NCBI RefSeq assembly: GCF_950295315.1 | Contig: NC_080181.1 | Location: 33,434,441-33,498,440, forward strand | Length of the DNA: 64,000 nt | Reading direction: 5' to 3' | From: Erinaceus europaeus | Taxonomy: Eukaryota; Chordata; Mammalia; Eulipotyphla; Erinaceidae | Part shown: positions 1 to 10,787 of the stretch, in pieces | Numbering within the stretch: the stretch's first letter is position 1 | Layout: every line of letters begins with the position of its first letter | Translations under genes and position numbers: made by a program | Notes under the pieces: model-generated | Seen by the model: the letters and a program-made list of their open reading frames with translations, nothing else | Databases searched by the model: none | Told to the model about the DNA's origin: nothing

Positions 1-215
1 CCACAATATTTTTTTCCAGTTTATTGGGAATGGTGGTTAATGGCTTACAGTACACTTGTTGACACACAAGTACAGTCTCTCAACCCCCACAACAGTTGTC
101 TACAAGATACTCACTCACCCCAATTTAGGTCCTTTCCCACCATCATGACCCAGAACATGGCCCGCCCCTCTCCTTTTCCAGAGTCCTTTGCTTTGGTACT
201 CACTTTTTTCAACCA
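1..215 (-). repeat. Family F repeat copy, antisense
   Basis: Its reverse complement (AAGGACTCTGG..., GATGGTGGGAAAGGACC, GTACTGTAAGCCATTAACC, CCAATAAACTGG) matches the sequence at 690-905 and, in part, 30230-30560. It carries AATAAA near its 3' end, so it is probably the end of another LINE or LTR-type element. It may continue past the left edge. Confidence 0.65.
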
Positions 216-689
216 ATGCTGTACTACAGACAGAGCCTCACTTTCCACAACTTCAATTTCCTGCAACAAATTGGTAAGTTGAGGCTCTCAGGAAACCTAT
301 CTCCCCAGTCCTCCACCCCCAATTCTTCCTCAGAGTCCTGTGCTGGAAGATATCTGGAAGAGGCAGAGCAGTAGGTCCTGAAAAAAGAAAGCAATTCCTC
401 TTGACTGCCACCAAGAACTTACAGAACTGGTTTTTGGTGGGAAGGGGAGCCCCACCCCTTTCCGGGCGAGAATGTACACAATCCATGTTGTGATGATCAT
501 CTTTGGACTTAGGTCAGATCTCTTTCTTGGCTCCCTCCTTCCATGGAGGCTGCCTGAGAAATCCTGTGGAACCAGGAGGTCACTGAAGGGAGGTGGTACC
601 TGATTGGCTGGTCACTAGTGATGTAACAATGAGCTCCCTTTGTCTCCAGGACCACAGCAGGGTTGAAAAGGAGAGGTCAGTACCACACC
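216..689. other. Unassigned sequence between inverted family F copies
   Basis: I see no gene, repeat or motif that I recognise in this stretch. It may be upstream sequence of the family F element or unique DNA. Confidence 0.4.
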
Positions 690-905
690 AGAGCTAAGGA
701 CTCTGGGGAAAGAAGGAAAGGTGTAGAGCAGTGTTGGGGTCCTGGTGTATGATGGTAGGAAAGGACCCAGGTTTGAGGGAAGGAGAGTATCTTGCAGAGA
801 GTATTTTGCAGAAACCTATCACAGGAACATGAAAAAGTATACCCACAAGCCAACAATTGTACTGTAAATCATTAGCCTCCCCACCCACCCAATAAAATGA
901 GAAGA
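690..905 (+). repeat. Family F repeat copy, sense
   Basis: Homologous to the reverse complement of 1-215: GGACTCTGGGGAAAG, ATGATGGTAGGAAAGGACCC, GAGTATCTTGCAGA, GTACTGTAAATCATTAGCC and CCAATAAAATG occur in the same order. Confidence 0.65.
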
Positions 906-1105
906 GATGAGAGGAGAGGAAAAGAGAGATAGGAGGGGATGGGAGAGGAGAGGAGAGAGAAGAGAAGGGGAGAAGGGGAAGATCAGGGGAGGTGGGAGGA
1001 AGGGGAGGGGCAAGGAAGGAAAGGAAAGAAAAGAAAGGGGAGAAGAAAGAGAGAGGAGAGAGAAGAGAGAGAGAGAAAGAGAGAGAGAGAGAGGAGAGTT
1101 TAGCT
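905..1105. repeat. GA-rich polypurine tract
   Basis: About 200 bp almost free of pyrimidines on the plus strand, made of GAGGAGAGG- and GAGA-type units. Open frames over it on both strands are low-complexity and not genes. The following stretch, 1106-1540, holds nothing I recognise. Confidence 0.9.
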
Positions 1106-1541
1106 GAGGAAGTCCTGACCATCATAGCTCAGAAATGGAGATATGGAGGAGTGGGGGGCATAAAGGTGAGGATGAAGAATAGACACAGTGAGCCTGAGGA
1201 AGACACAACAAAGAAAATACCCAAATCAGAAATAGAAATTCTAGGAGGCTGGTCACCCCTTCTTGAACAAAGCTGAAGCAGACATTTTATAAACAAATGT
1301 GACTGAATGAACTAAGCCTTCTGAGACAGTCATTTAAACAATGCTGCAGGTAGCTTTTTTTCATATTCTGACACAGAGGGAAGGATACAGCTTATCCTGT
1401 CTAAAAAAATAAATAATAAATAAGGAGAGAGGAACAAAATTTTTAACATGAACATTTTCACTGAGGGACATTCATACTCTCTCCTCCTGGTCCCCCAACC
1501 ACATTGATAATAAATATTAGAGAAGAAAAATACTAATTAAG

Positions 1542-1720
1542 GAGGGTAGGAGAGATACTATAAGTATGCAAAAAGATAAAACGCCGTTCATACCTAAGGC
1601 TCCAGGTTCAATCACCTGCACCACCAGAAGTCAGAGCTGAGCAGGGTTCTAGTGTCTATCTTTATGTCTATCTTTCTCTTTCTCATTAAAGGAAAGAAAA
1701 ATGTGTTTTAAAAAATAAGG
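1542..1720 (+). mobile_element. tRNA-derived SINE, group C, old copy
   Basis: Degraded head, B-box-like CCAGGTTCAATCACC, then AGAGCTGAGCAGGGTTCTAG and a TCTTTCTCTTTCTCATTAA tail typical of group C. Confidence 0.55.
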
Positions 1721-2029
1721 GAAGTAGGAGGCAAAGCAGATACACACCCAATTGAGTACACACATTATAATGCTCAAGAGCCTGGGATAATACTAGTTGG
1801 CCACACTCTTAATCCTTTCCATATGTTGCTTAATTAAATTTGCAAGTATTTAGAGGAGGACTAAACTGGGACCTCACCATATGCACAATATTACAGGTTC
1901 TGGGTCAAGTCTTTTATTTATTCTGAAAGAAAGAATGAGGGAGAGAGAAATGGAGACTAACTAGTTTTCTCTGATGCCATGACACTCTATGTGGTGACAG
2001 ACCTCACATCTAAATTACATGCTCAGAGG

Positions 2030-2262
2030 GGCTGAGTTGAAGCACATTCCATTGTGTGTGCATGTTACCATGTGCAAGGACCCAGGTTCAAGCCCCTGAT
2101 CACACCTGCAGGGGTGAAGCTTTACAAGTGATGAAACAGGGCTACAGAGAGGACTATTTCTCTCTCTCTCTCTCTCATCTAGCTATCTCTTCTCCTTCCT
2201 GTTTCTCTCTGTCTCTATCAAGTAAATAAAATATTTTAAAGGAAATAAAACGATTAAAAATT
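2030..2262 (+). mobile_element. tRNA-derived SINE, group A
   Basis: GTGCATGTTACCATGTGCAA, B box GGTTCAAGCCCC, CACCTGCAGGGG, a CT-rich body and AAATAAAAT tail. The interval before it (1721-2029) shows nothing firm, perhaps a decayed SINE. Confidence 0.8.
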
Positions 2263-2268
2263 AAAAAT

Positions 2269-2505
2269 GGGCTGAGTGGTGGTGCACCTGGTTGAGTGTA
2301 CATATTACAATGCACAAGGACAAGGACCTGGGTTCAAGCCCCTGATCCCCACCTACAAAGGGAAAGCTTTGTGAGTGGTGAAGCAGTGCTGCAGGTGTCT
2401 CTCTGTCTCTCTCCCTCGCTATCAACCCCTTCTCTTTCGATTTCTGACTGTCTATCCAATAAATATAAATAAATAAATAAATAAATAAATAAAATGATTA
2501 AAAAT
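2269..2505 (+). mobile_element. tRNA-derived SINE, group A
   Basis: Well-kept copy: GGTGGTGCACCTGGTTGAGT head, GGTTCAAGCCCC B box, GTGGTGAAGCAGTGCTGCAG, TATCCAATAAATA and an (AAAT)n tail. The interval 2510-2965 is AT-rich with weak antisense L1-like segments (AATACTGGCCTCATGGAATA). Confidence 0.9.
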
Positions 2506-2967
2506 TAATGAATAAATGAAAATAAATTACATGCACAGCAAAGCACTCACCCTACCAGGTAAACTGTCTTCCAACCCCAGGTGTGTTAGTATTTTGTTCA
2601 GAATTTTATATCTATATTTTTAGTTGATATTGATCTATACTTTTTGTTTTTATTTGCCTTGTTTTGGTAATACTGGCCTCATGGAATAAATGGAACTATG
2701 TCTCATCTCTTCTATGCTTTGAAAAAAATTACACAAACTAGGTAACCATTTCTCTTTAAATATTTGGTTTGTACTTACTTTTCAAGAACTGTCAAACTTT
2801 TTTCAAAAGAAACTGCCACATTCCCAACAGCAACATATGAAGGTTCTAGTTTCTCAATATTCACATGACAGTTGTTTATCACTTTTTAATTAAGGACACT
2901 GTTGTTGGTATGTAGAAGTACACTGTTGGTTTTAATTTGCATTTTCCTGCTAGTGTAGAATGTTTTT

Positions 2968-3090
2968 AGGACTAGGGAGGTAGCCTAATGGTTATCCAAA
3001 AAGTCTTTTTCGTGCTTGAAGGACCAAATGCCCCAGGTTCAATCCCTAGCATCACTATAAGCCAGAGCTGTTCAGAGTTCTGGTTAAAAA
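2968..3090 (+). mobile_element. tRNA-derived SINE, group C
   Basis: ACTAGGGAGGTAGCCTAATG head, B-box CCAGGTTCAATCCC and AGAGCTGTTCAGAGTTCTGG body, ending where family E copy 1 begins. Confidence 0.6.
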
Positions 3091-3592
3091 GTCATGGGCC
3101 TCTTGGAATATACCTAAAGTAGACCTACTAGCTATTTCCAAACTGGAGGCACCAAATCATCATCTGCAATATTCCAGCCTTTAGGTTCATGACTAGTCAA
3201 CAGTTTGTTCTGCTTTATATCTTAACTCTTTTTCAGCCACCAAGTTTCAGATACTACCATGTTGCCAACCTAACTTCCCAGGGCAGACAACCCCACCAAT
3301 ATGTCCTGGAGCCCCGCCTCCCTAGAGCCCTTCTCCACTAGGGAAAAAGAGAGCGACTGTCTGGAAGACTAGATGGAACTGCCAACACCCATGTTCAGTG
3401 GGGAAGCAGTTCCACCTTCTATACCCCACAATGATCCTAGGTCCATATTCCTAGAGGGATAAAGAATAGGGAAGTTATCAAGGAAAAGGATGGGATATGG
3501 AGTTCTGGGGGTGGGAACTGTGTGGAATTATACCCCTTTTATCCTATGATATTGTCAATATTTCCATTTTATAAATAATTTTTTAAAGGCCA
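3091..3592 (+). mobile_element. Family E LINE-like 3'-end copy 1
   Basis: Starts near GTCATGGGCCTCTTGGAATA and ends GTCAATATTTCCATTTTATAAATAA. The same body (CCTGGAGC..CCC, AGGGATAAAGAATAGG, GTGGGAATT..TGTACCCC) recurs in at least ten places in the window with a shared 3' end and different 5' ends, as for LINE 3' UTR fragments. Confidence 0.75.
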
Positions 3593-4132
3593 ACTCTGAC
3601 ACCATCTCCCCAGAAAATACCTTTGGCCTATCTACATGTTAGCTGTCGGGCTCAAGCAAAAATTAACAAAATCACGGGCCCCTTAGAATATACCTAAAAT
3701 AGAACTACTAGCTTTTTCCAAAATGGAGACCCCAAATCTCATCTGCTATGCCTTTAGGTTTCTGATTATTTAACAATTTGTCCTGCTTCATATCTTAAGT
3801 CTTTTTCAGTCACCAAGTTGTAGATGCTCCCATGATGCCAGCCTGACTCCCCTGAGCAGATGACCTTACCAGTGTACCCTGGACACCCACCTCTCTAGAT
3901 CCCTGCCCCACTAGGGAAAGAGAGACAGGCTGGGGGTATGGATTGCCCTGCCAATACCCATATAAAGAGGAGAAGCTATTACAGAAGCCAGACCTTCCAC
4001 CTTCTGCACCCCATAATGATCCTGGGTCCATACTCTTAGGGGGGTTCTGGTGGTGGGAATTGTACCCCTCTTATCCTATGGTCTTGTCAATATATTTTTT
4101 TAATTTTACGAATAAATTTTTTTAAAAATTTA
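3593..4132 (+). mobile_element. Family E copy 2, head-to-tail with copy 1
   Basis: Follows copy 1 directly in the same orientation, starts further upstream in the repeat (GACACCATCTCCCC, TGTTAGCTGTCGGGCTCA) and ends TTTTACGAATAAATTTTTTT. Its different start argues for an independent insertion into the tail of copy 1 rather than a duplication. Confidence 0.75.
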
Positions 4133-4217
4133 AATAACTCAGATAGATAGATGGTAGACAGATAAAGATTTATCAATGTTTTTACTAGCTATATATATTA
4201 GTTATTATAATAAATAT

Positions 4218-4384
4218 TCAAGGTTTTTTTCCCCCCTTTGGATAGAGACAGAGAGGCAGAGAGAGAGTAAAAGAGAGACTACAGCATCAAAACTTCCTTC
4301 AGTGCATTGGGGGCTAGGCTCAAACCTGGGTCAGGCACATGGCAAAGTAGGGCACTAACCAAAGGAGCTATTTTGCTGGTCCTC
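4218..4384 (-). mobile_element. tRNA-derived SINE, group D, antisense
   Basis: GATAGAGACAGAGAGGCAGA, TTCCTTCAGTGCATTGGGGG, then GGCTCAAACCTGGGTC (reverse of a B box) and CATGGCAAAGTAGGGCACTA. Same family as 17853-18009, 21704-21866 and 28561-28706. Confidence 0.8.
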
Positions 4385-5104
4385 ATCATATAATCTGAAT
4401 GCATGTCTTCCATCAAACTTGTCTTTTTGCTTTCTTAGTTAACATGTTTCCCTTTTAATTTTTAAGAAAAGGCTTTCACTACTAATGGTCAAATTTAATA
4501 TTCTATATTCATGTTTTTCTATATAGTATCTTAGAATTCCAAAGTCAGAAGGATTTATTGTTGTTGTTTTCCTCCAGAAGTTTTATAACTTTAATTTCCA
4601 AGTTTGGGTTTACAATCCATGTTGAGGGATGTGTGTGTGTATGTGTGCATGTGATGAGTAGAAATCTGAGCCTTTTTTTGCATATAAATATATAATTATG
4701 AAAGTTGAGAAGACTATCATTTTCACCCTCTGAATTGCCTTGGCACCTGTGTTGAAATTCAGCTGACCTTAAGATGTTTGTCTCTGTCTCTTGGTTTTGC
4801 TCCACTGAGCAAAACCTGTATGTTTGGTTTACCCTTAAACCAAAATCACATGGTCTGAAAAATTATAGCTTTATAGTACATTTTCAGATCTGGTTATGTA
4901 AATTCTTTTTATCTACGAAAGTTTTCAGAACATTCTCTGTTCTTTCAATTTTCCTATAAATTTTACAATTATCTTGCCAATATCAAAAAACAACAAGAAA
5001 ATCCTGCTGCAATTTTGATAGGAATTCACTTGAAAGTATAGATCAATTTCATTTAACATGTGTGATTATTTTTATTTGTTTTTAGCATAATACTAGTCAT
5101 ATTC
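4385..5104 (-). mobile_element. L1 ORF2-like fragment, antisense, old
   Basis: Segments such as AATTTTGATAGGAATTCACT and CATGTTTTTCTATATAGTAT resemble the antisense of mammalian L1 ORF2. No intact reading frame remains. A small GT repeat sits at 4630-4650. Confidence 0.5.
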
Positions 5105-5242
5105 TGTTTTTTGTTCATTTATTTTACCAGGGGACTGCTCGTCTCTGGCTTTTGGTGGTACGGGTATTGAACCTAGGACTTTGGAGCTTCAGGAATGAGT
5201 CTCTTCATAACCATTATGCTATCTCCCCCACCCTAGTCTTAG
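5105..5242 (-). mobile_element. tRNA-derived SINE, antisense, inside L1
   Basis: TTATTTTACCAGGGGACTGC, GGTATTGAACCTAGGAC (reverse B box) and CATAACCATTATGCTATCTC. It splits the antisense L1 sequence on either side. Confidence 0.6.
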
Positions 5243-7030
5243 TATTTCTCTAGAACCTTTTTGGTGTCTGTAGAATCAGAGGTAGTTATCCTCTTTCAAT
5301 AATGACTTTGGTAATTTTTGTTTTCTTTCTTTTTTCCTGCTCTTTCTAGCTAATCGCTTATTTTGTCTAGGGTTTTTGTTTGTTATTGTCAACTTTTCCA
5401 TTCTCTTCTGGCTTTTAGAGTCTGAGTGGAGAAGTCTGCTGATAGTCTTATGGGTTTTCCCCTATATGTGACTTTTTGATTTTCTCTTGCAGCCTTTTTT
5501 TAACCTTACTTCTTTCCATTGTAACTATGATGTGTCTTGGTGTCTTCAGGTCTAGGTTGATTCTGATTTGGACTCTCTGGACCTCTTGAATATTAATGCC
5601 CTTTCTGTTGTTTAGGGCTGAGAAGTTTTCCTCTATTATTTCCTTTAGGATTCTTTCTTCCCCTTCCTCTCTTCCTCTGGTAGGCCAATTATGCAAAAGT
5701 TACTTCGTTTGAGATCATCCCATATATCTCTGTTGTTGTTTTCAGTATCTCAATCTCTTTTTTAGCTCTTTTATCTCCTTCTTAATTTTCTCTAGCTCAT
5801 CCTTTGTCTGGCTAATTAATTCTGTTTTCTGCTTCTGTTAATCTGCTTTCCCTTCCCTCACCTTCCTTCTTCAGTTCAGTTATTATTATTTTTTAGCTTG
5901 TTCTGCTAGTTGTCCTTTCAGCTTTCAATTCTCTAATTACCTCAATATAGCTAATATTTTCCTTAAGGGTCTCGTCTGTTGTTTCCCTATTTCTGATAGC
6001 CTTTTCCTCAATGGCTGTCCTCATTTCTGTGATTAATAGTTTAATCATTGTTGGATATCTTCCTTATGCTTCTGGCTTACTTGGAATTTTTTCTGGGCTT
6101 CTGTCCTGATTCATTGCCATAGTTGATTTAGTTGCTTTCGATTTGACCATATCTCTTATTGGTATGTCTTGTATTTTTGCTCCTTAGCTATTTACACTCA
6201 GTTGTTGTGCTGAGTGAGGAAAGGCCCCAGTAAACCAAGGGCCTCTTACAACTGAGGTCTCCAACCTCAGAGAATACAACAATAATAACAAAAGTGATGA
6301 GTGGTACAGCTCACCAAAGCTTATTAGCTATAGAAACTCTCCCCACCAAAAACAGAGCAACCAAGAGTAAAAGCAAAACAGCAATAATAGCAGAAAAAAT
6401 ATAAAGCAAGAACAGACAATTACAAAAATCCACTATTGAGCATAAATTTAAGAGACTGTGAGAAGGAAGAGAAAGATAAAGGGAGAGATAATTAAACAAA
6501 GAAGAACCTTTCTATGTCAGAATTTCTATACAGTACAGCTCACAAATAAACACAATTGTATACAGAAGATATAGGAGCAAAAGCTTAGATTTTTTTAAAA
6601 CAGAGAGAAGAAAAGAGAGGAAAGGGAAAAAAAAGACAAAATAAAACAAACAAAAAACATACAAACAAACAAAAAAAAATCCACTACTACCACAAAAGAG
6701 AGAACAACCAATTATCAGTAAATTCGGTGCACTACCAACAAAGGCTAATTTTGGTCAAAGTAATAAGAAAGAGAAATAAAATAACAGCAATGCCAAAGCA
6801 AACAAACTTGCAAAAAATATGAAAGTGAAAATTTAAAAAAGAGAAAAGGGGGGGAGTATCTAACAACCAGTCTGCAGTTTATGCTATTCCAGCACCTTCC
6901 CCCTTTCCTAAACAATTACAAATAGCAACAAAACCTGAAAAGCTAAAAGGAGGGGAAACAAGAAAGCTAGAGTGATAGCCTCCCACTGCCCCAGGAGAGA
7001 CAGATGATTGATCAAGGAAGTTAACCAATA
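5243..7030 (-). mobile_element. L1 5' region (5' UTR/ORF1 side), antisense
   Basis: GAGAAGTCTGCTGATAGTCT, GATGTGTCTTGGTGTCTTCA, GGTTGATTCTGATTTGGACT and the CTTCCTCTTCCTCTGG-type stretch match the antisense of the region upstream of L1 ORF2 in mammals as I remember it. A run to about 7030 with A-rich sequence is probably the same element. No intact ORF. Confidence 0.6.
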
Positions 7031-7069
7031 AGAGAGAGTTCCAACCTTCTTGAGAAGAGAAATAGGAAA

Positions 7070-7236
7070 AAAGAAAGAAAAGAAAAGAAAAAAGAAAAGA
7101 AAGAAAAGACAAGAAGAGAAAAGAAAAGAAAAGAAAAGAAAAGAAAGGAAAAGAAAAGAAAAGAAAAGAAAAGAAAAGAAAAGAAAAGAAAAGAAAAGAA
7201 AAGAAAAGAAAAGAAAAGAAAAGAAAAGAAAAGAAA
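7070..7236. repeat. (AAAAG)n pentanucleotide microsatellite
   Basis: About 30 units of AAAAG with few interruptions. Lys-Glu or Phe-Leu-rich open frames here are artefacts of the repeat. Confidence 0.95.
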
Positions 7237-7735
7237 AACACCTCCTTCTTTTGATTCCCCGCTGAGCTGGGAATCTTGAGAATGAGGTCCTCTCAGCAGG
7301 GTAGCTTTAGTTGAGAGCATAGCTTTGGTTGTGTTATATACTGTCTGCCTTTATACTCATTCAATTCAACATGTTCTGATTTCCTTTTAACTTACTATGT
7401 TATATTTAACCCAGGGGGGTTATTTGTTTTGTTTTTAGAAAGCTATACTCATTTTCAAATAGTTAGAAGGCTCAGAGCTACTTCACCTTTTGACCCTTTA
7501 TTTTAATTATTTTAAAATAATTAAATTTGTCTATAACTTGTTCCCTTACTCCTCTGGAAGGGGACTGGGGGGGGGGGGGGAGGAGCGGGTGGTACAACTT
7601 GGCTCAGGGTCTAGTATGTGCATGTTTCTTTCTGTAGCCCGCTCCAGCTTATATGTGATCTGCTGCCCTCCTCCTTGGCTCGCCTTGACTCCTGCTGTAT
7701 GTTCTCTCAAATACTGACCTTCAAATCCTGCCCTC
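7237..7735. other. Unassigned sequence with G14 run
   Basis: I recognise nothing here apart from a 14-base G run at 7567-7580. Confidence 0.4.
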
Positions 7736-8400
7736 TGTTGGAAATTAACTTAAAAAGAGGTTTGGGGGTTGGGGCCGGATTCACAGTGGGGAGCTGGGAA
7801 CTGGTTTAATCAATACACAGCTTATTAGGGTGAAACAGGTAAAAGGCAAAATAAGCAATTATCGTCAAGTATTAATTAAGCATAAGCTAGGTCTATAGAA
7901 TCTGAATATGGTTATCAAAGTTTAATCCCATAAGATAAACAATTATAAGCTCTGGGAAAGGTTGCTCATGCCTGTAGAGGGGTCTAAAAGTTTACCAGCT
8001 AGCAGAGTCACACGTGTTCATAGTCAACGACTGCCACCTCTCCAGATTCAAAGGAGGTCTCAAAACTTTACATCAGGCTCAACCTGACGCTGTTGTCTGG
8101 CTACAGAAGAAGGGCAAACGCTAGAAGAAGAAGAAGAAGTTCCCAGAAGAAGTAGACATGATGGATGGATGCCTGGAGCACCACCGCCAAGATGCTTCTG
8201 ACCAGGAGAAGCCTCAGGCTAAGAGAGTCATGTACTCAAAGTCCAGTGCTTTTATACAGTCCCTTCTCTGAAGCACCTTCACATGGTGAGGTTATTTGTA
8301 TGCTAATAGTCCCAAACTCCTGCTAGGATCACCACACCCTCATTCTATATTCCCAGGGCTTAAGCTGAGAGAAAGTCAGGAGTTGTAGTCACACAGCCTG
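7736..8400 (-). mobile_element. Possible LTR or promoter-bearing repeat, minus orientation
   Basis: The minus strand shows a clear TATA box (TGTATAAAAGC, about 8250-8262), and about 420-450 bases downstream ATTAAA/AATAAG near 7805-7830, followed by a short GT-poor tail. This layout resembles an LTR. I could not find matching target duplications or convincing terminal inverted ends, so both limits are approximate. It could instead be unique sequence with a chance TATA box. Confidence 0.4.
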
Positions 8401-8559
8401 TCAACTTTTCAAAGACTGTCTGTTGATATTGGACTCTTTTTTGAGTTATCCCTTTGCTTTCTATTTCAGTAATTCTTAATCCAATCTTAATTTTTTTTAC
8501 TTTTCTTTTGCTTTCTTTGAAATTTGCTTGCTCTTTTTGTTTCTAGTTTATTAAGGCAG

Positions 8560-9125
8560 GGGTTTACATTATTGACCACCCAACTCCTTCCTTTTCTTTA
8601 TCCCTCTGGGAACATGGACCCAGAATCATTATGGGGTGCAGAAGTTGGAAGGTCTGGGTTCTGTAATTGCTTCTCCAGTGGACATGGGCATTGGCAGGTC
8701 GATCCACATTCCTAGCCTGTTTCTGTCTTTCCCTAGTCAGGTAAGGCTTGAAGAGGTGGGGCTCCAGAAACATTAGTGAGGTTGTCTGCCCAGGGAAGTC
8801 AGAATGGAATCATAGTAGCATCTGCAACTTGGTGGTTAAAAAGCATCAAGATATGAAGCAGAACAAATCATTTAATAATCAGGAACATAAACGTAAGAAT
8901 AGAGAAGATGAGATTTGGGGTCTCCATTTTGGAAAAAGCTAGTATATAAGAATATACTAGATGAGAATTGGGGTCTTCATGTTGGAAGGATCTAAGAAAT
9001 CTAATTTAGGTATATTCAAATGGGGCCCATGACTTTACTAATTTTTGCCTGAGCCTGACAGCTAACATGCAGGTGGGCTAAAGGTATTGTCTGGGGAGGT
9101 GATGTCAGAGTTGGAAATAGAATTA
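8560..9125 (-). mobile_element. Family E copy 3
   Basis: Antisense copy from CTTTATCCCTCTGGGAACAT on the left to GCCTGAGCCTGACAGCTAAC and TGTCTGGGGAGGTGATGTC on the right. Sequence to the right (9126-9480) may be further 5' sequence of the same repeat, since no other copy in the window extends that far. Confidence 0.75.
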
Positions 9126-9480
9126 GAAAACTGGATCAGAGAAGAGAGTAGCTCCCAAACATAGGAAAAGTATATAAATACTATATATAAACTATAACCC
9201 CCATAACTCTGAGCTGGGACCCATATTAAAAGCACAGGAGTGGACTTTTTATTTTCTGTTTTCTTTAGTACCCATCTTAATGTGACATTCTCTCTCATTA
9301 TAGTGTTTATGTGCAGCCCAAAACGCTTATCAATACTAATACTGAACATTGTTACATATGCACATAAGTCATATATTATCTTAGGGTAAGTATATATTAC
9401 TGCCATTTGAGGTTTTTTATTTTTTTTCCTTACCAGAGTTACTACAGGGATTCCGTGCCTGCATAACTCTCTCTCCAGAC
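9126..9480. other. Unassigned AT-rich sequence next to family E
   Basis: Not matched to any other copy in the window. It could be further upstream sequence of family E copy 3 or unique DNA. Confidence 0.35.
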
Positions 9481-9487
9481 AGCCTTT

Positions 9488-9606
9488 TAAAAAAATATAT
9501 ATATAATATATATTATATAGAATGTTATATATTATATATAAATATATATTATATAGTATATATTATATATTAATATATAATAATATATAATATATAAATA
9601 TATATT
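9488..9606. repeat. AT-rich palindromic tract
   Basis: About 120 bp of TATATA/AATATATATT units with many self-complementary stretches. Confidence 0.9.
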
Positions 9607-9607
9607 G

Positions 9608-9662
<55 letters not shown>
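9607..9662. repeat. (GATA)n microsatellite
   Basis: Thirteen or so uninterrupted GATA units directly after the AT palindrome, next to an antisense SINE whose tail probably seeded it. Confidence 0.95.
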
Positions 9663-9663
<1 letters not shown>

Positions 9664-9836
9664 AGATGAGAGACAGAGAGGGAGAGAGCAGGAGAAACAC
9701 TGTAGCAGTGTTTCACAACTCAAGTTTCCCTTCCAACACCCACTCAAGTAGTTACCCTCAAGTAGTGTCCAGGAGGTCAAATCCAGGTCTTTGAGCATAG
9801 TAATGTGTGTGTTCTACCAGGGAAACCATCTCCTGG
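9662..9836 (-). mobile_element. tRNA-derived SINE, group A, antisense
   Basis: GAGACAGAGAGGGAGAGAGC, AACACTGTAGCAGTGTTTCA, AAATCCAGGTCTTTGAGCAT and TGTGTGTTCTACCAGGGAAA run in reverse order to group A. Confidence 0.7.
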
Positions 9837-10060
9837 TGGGAAAATTGTAGGAAAATGAAACTAGACCACCACTTAACACCATACACTGAAATTAACTCAA
9901 AATGGATCAAAGAGTTGGATATTAGACCTGAAGCTATAAAATATCAGTACATAAAAGAAAACATCAACAAAACGTTTTGGGACCTTAACATCAAAGGTGG
10001 ATTTGGAGACTCAATCTCAGGGTTAAGTGAATCTCATCTGCATATTTTAAAGTTAGGTTA
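9837..10060 (+). mobile_element. L1 ORF2 C-terminal fragment, sense
   Basis: A reading frame encodes INSKWIKELDIRPEAIK and neighbouring residues, which match the conserved C-terminal region of L1 ORF2 protein (LTPYT..INSKWIKDL). The frame decays after about 60 codons. This is a dead fragment, with no catalytic part. Confidence 0.75.
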
Positions 10061-10099
10061 TTGGTGGGGGGGTGTCATTATTGTTGTTGATCTTTATAT

Positions 10100-10470
10100 A
10101 TTCTTGAAATGAATCCATTGTCAGTTACATAGCTTTCATTTAATTCCCACTTCACCTGTTGCCTTTAGTGTCCTTTGATGCAGAGGAATTTGGAATTTTG
10201 GTATCATTAAATTTGTCTATTTTGGTTTTCATTGCACTTTATTTTTTTAACCATTTCAATAAGTTATTATCAAATGCAGCATTGTAAAGCTTTTCACAGA
10301 TGTTTTCTTTTTAAAAAAGTCCTATAGTTTCAGATCTTTGATGCATTCTTGTGTTAATTCTGATCTATGTCATGAAAGAAGGATCAACTTGATTCTTTTG
10401 CATGTTGACAGGCAACTTTTTGATTACTGTTTGTTGAAAAAAACTTCCCCCTCTAGCCAGTAAAATAGTT
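10100..10470 (-). mobile_element. L1 fragment, antisense
   Basis: ATTCTTGAAATGAATCCATTGTCAG, TTTAGTGTCCTTTGATGCAG, AATTTGTCTATTTTGGTTTT and TTTGATGCATTCTTGTGTTA follow the order of antisense L1 ORF2/3' sequence. It faces the sense fragment on its left. Confidence 0.65.
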
Positions 10471-10547
10471 TATTTGAACAGTGTGCTTATTTTGTTTTGC
10501 AAAAGACCCAGTGATGACAAAAACAAAAATAAGAAGTTGGGTGGTAT

Positions 10548-10787
10548 GTGGTCCAGGAGGTGGCGCAATGGATAAAGCATCGGACTCTCAAGCATGAGGT
10601 CCTGAGTTCTGTCCCTGGCAGCACATGTACCAGAGTGATGTCTGGTTCTTTCTCTCTCTCCTCCTATCTTTCTCATTAATAAATAAATAAAATCTTAAAA
10701 AGAAGAAGAAGAAGAAGAAGAAGAAGAAGAAGAAGAAGAAGAAGAAGAAGAAGAAGAAGAAGAAGAAGAAGAAGAAGGAGAAGAAGA
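10548..10787 (+). mobile_element. tRNA-derived SINE, group C, with (GAA)n tail
   Basis: GGTCCAGGAGGTGGCGCAAT head, AGCATGAGGTCCTGAGTTCT, CATGTACCAGAGTGATGTCT and TCTCATTAATAAATAAATAA, then about 28 GAA units at 10702-10787 grown from its tail. Confidence 0.9.

Noticed and set aside
6879..7320. Open frames rich in FLFFS or KKRKE
   Set aside because: These are translations of the AAAAG microsatellite.
9807..10112. 101-codon frame as a host gene
   Set aside because: It is a decayed C-terminal piece of L1 ORF2.
10548..10640. Functional tRNA genes suggested by A/B-box-like motifs in many places
   Set aside because: Each is the head of a SINE followed by the CT-rich body and A-rich tail; no cloverleaf of a real tRNA was seen.
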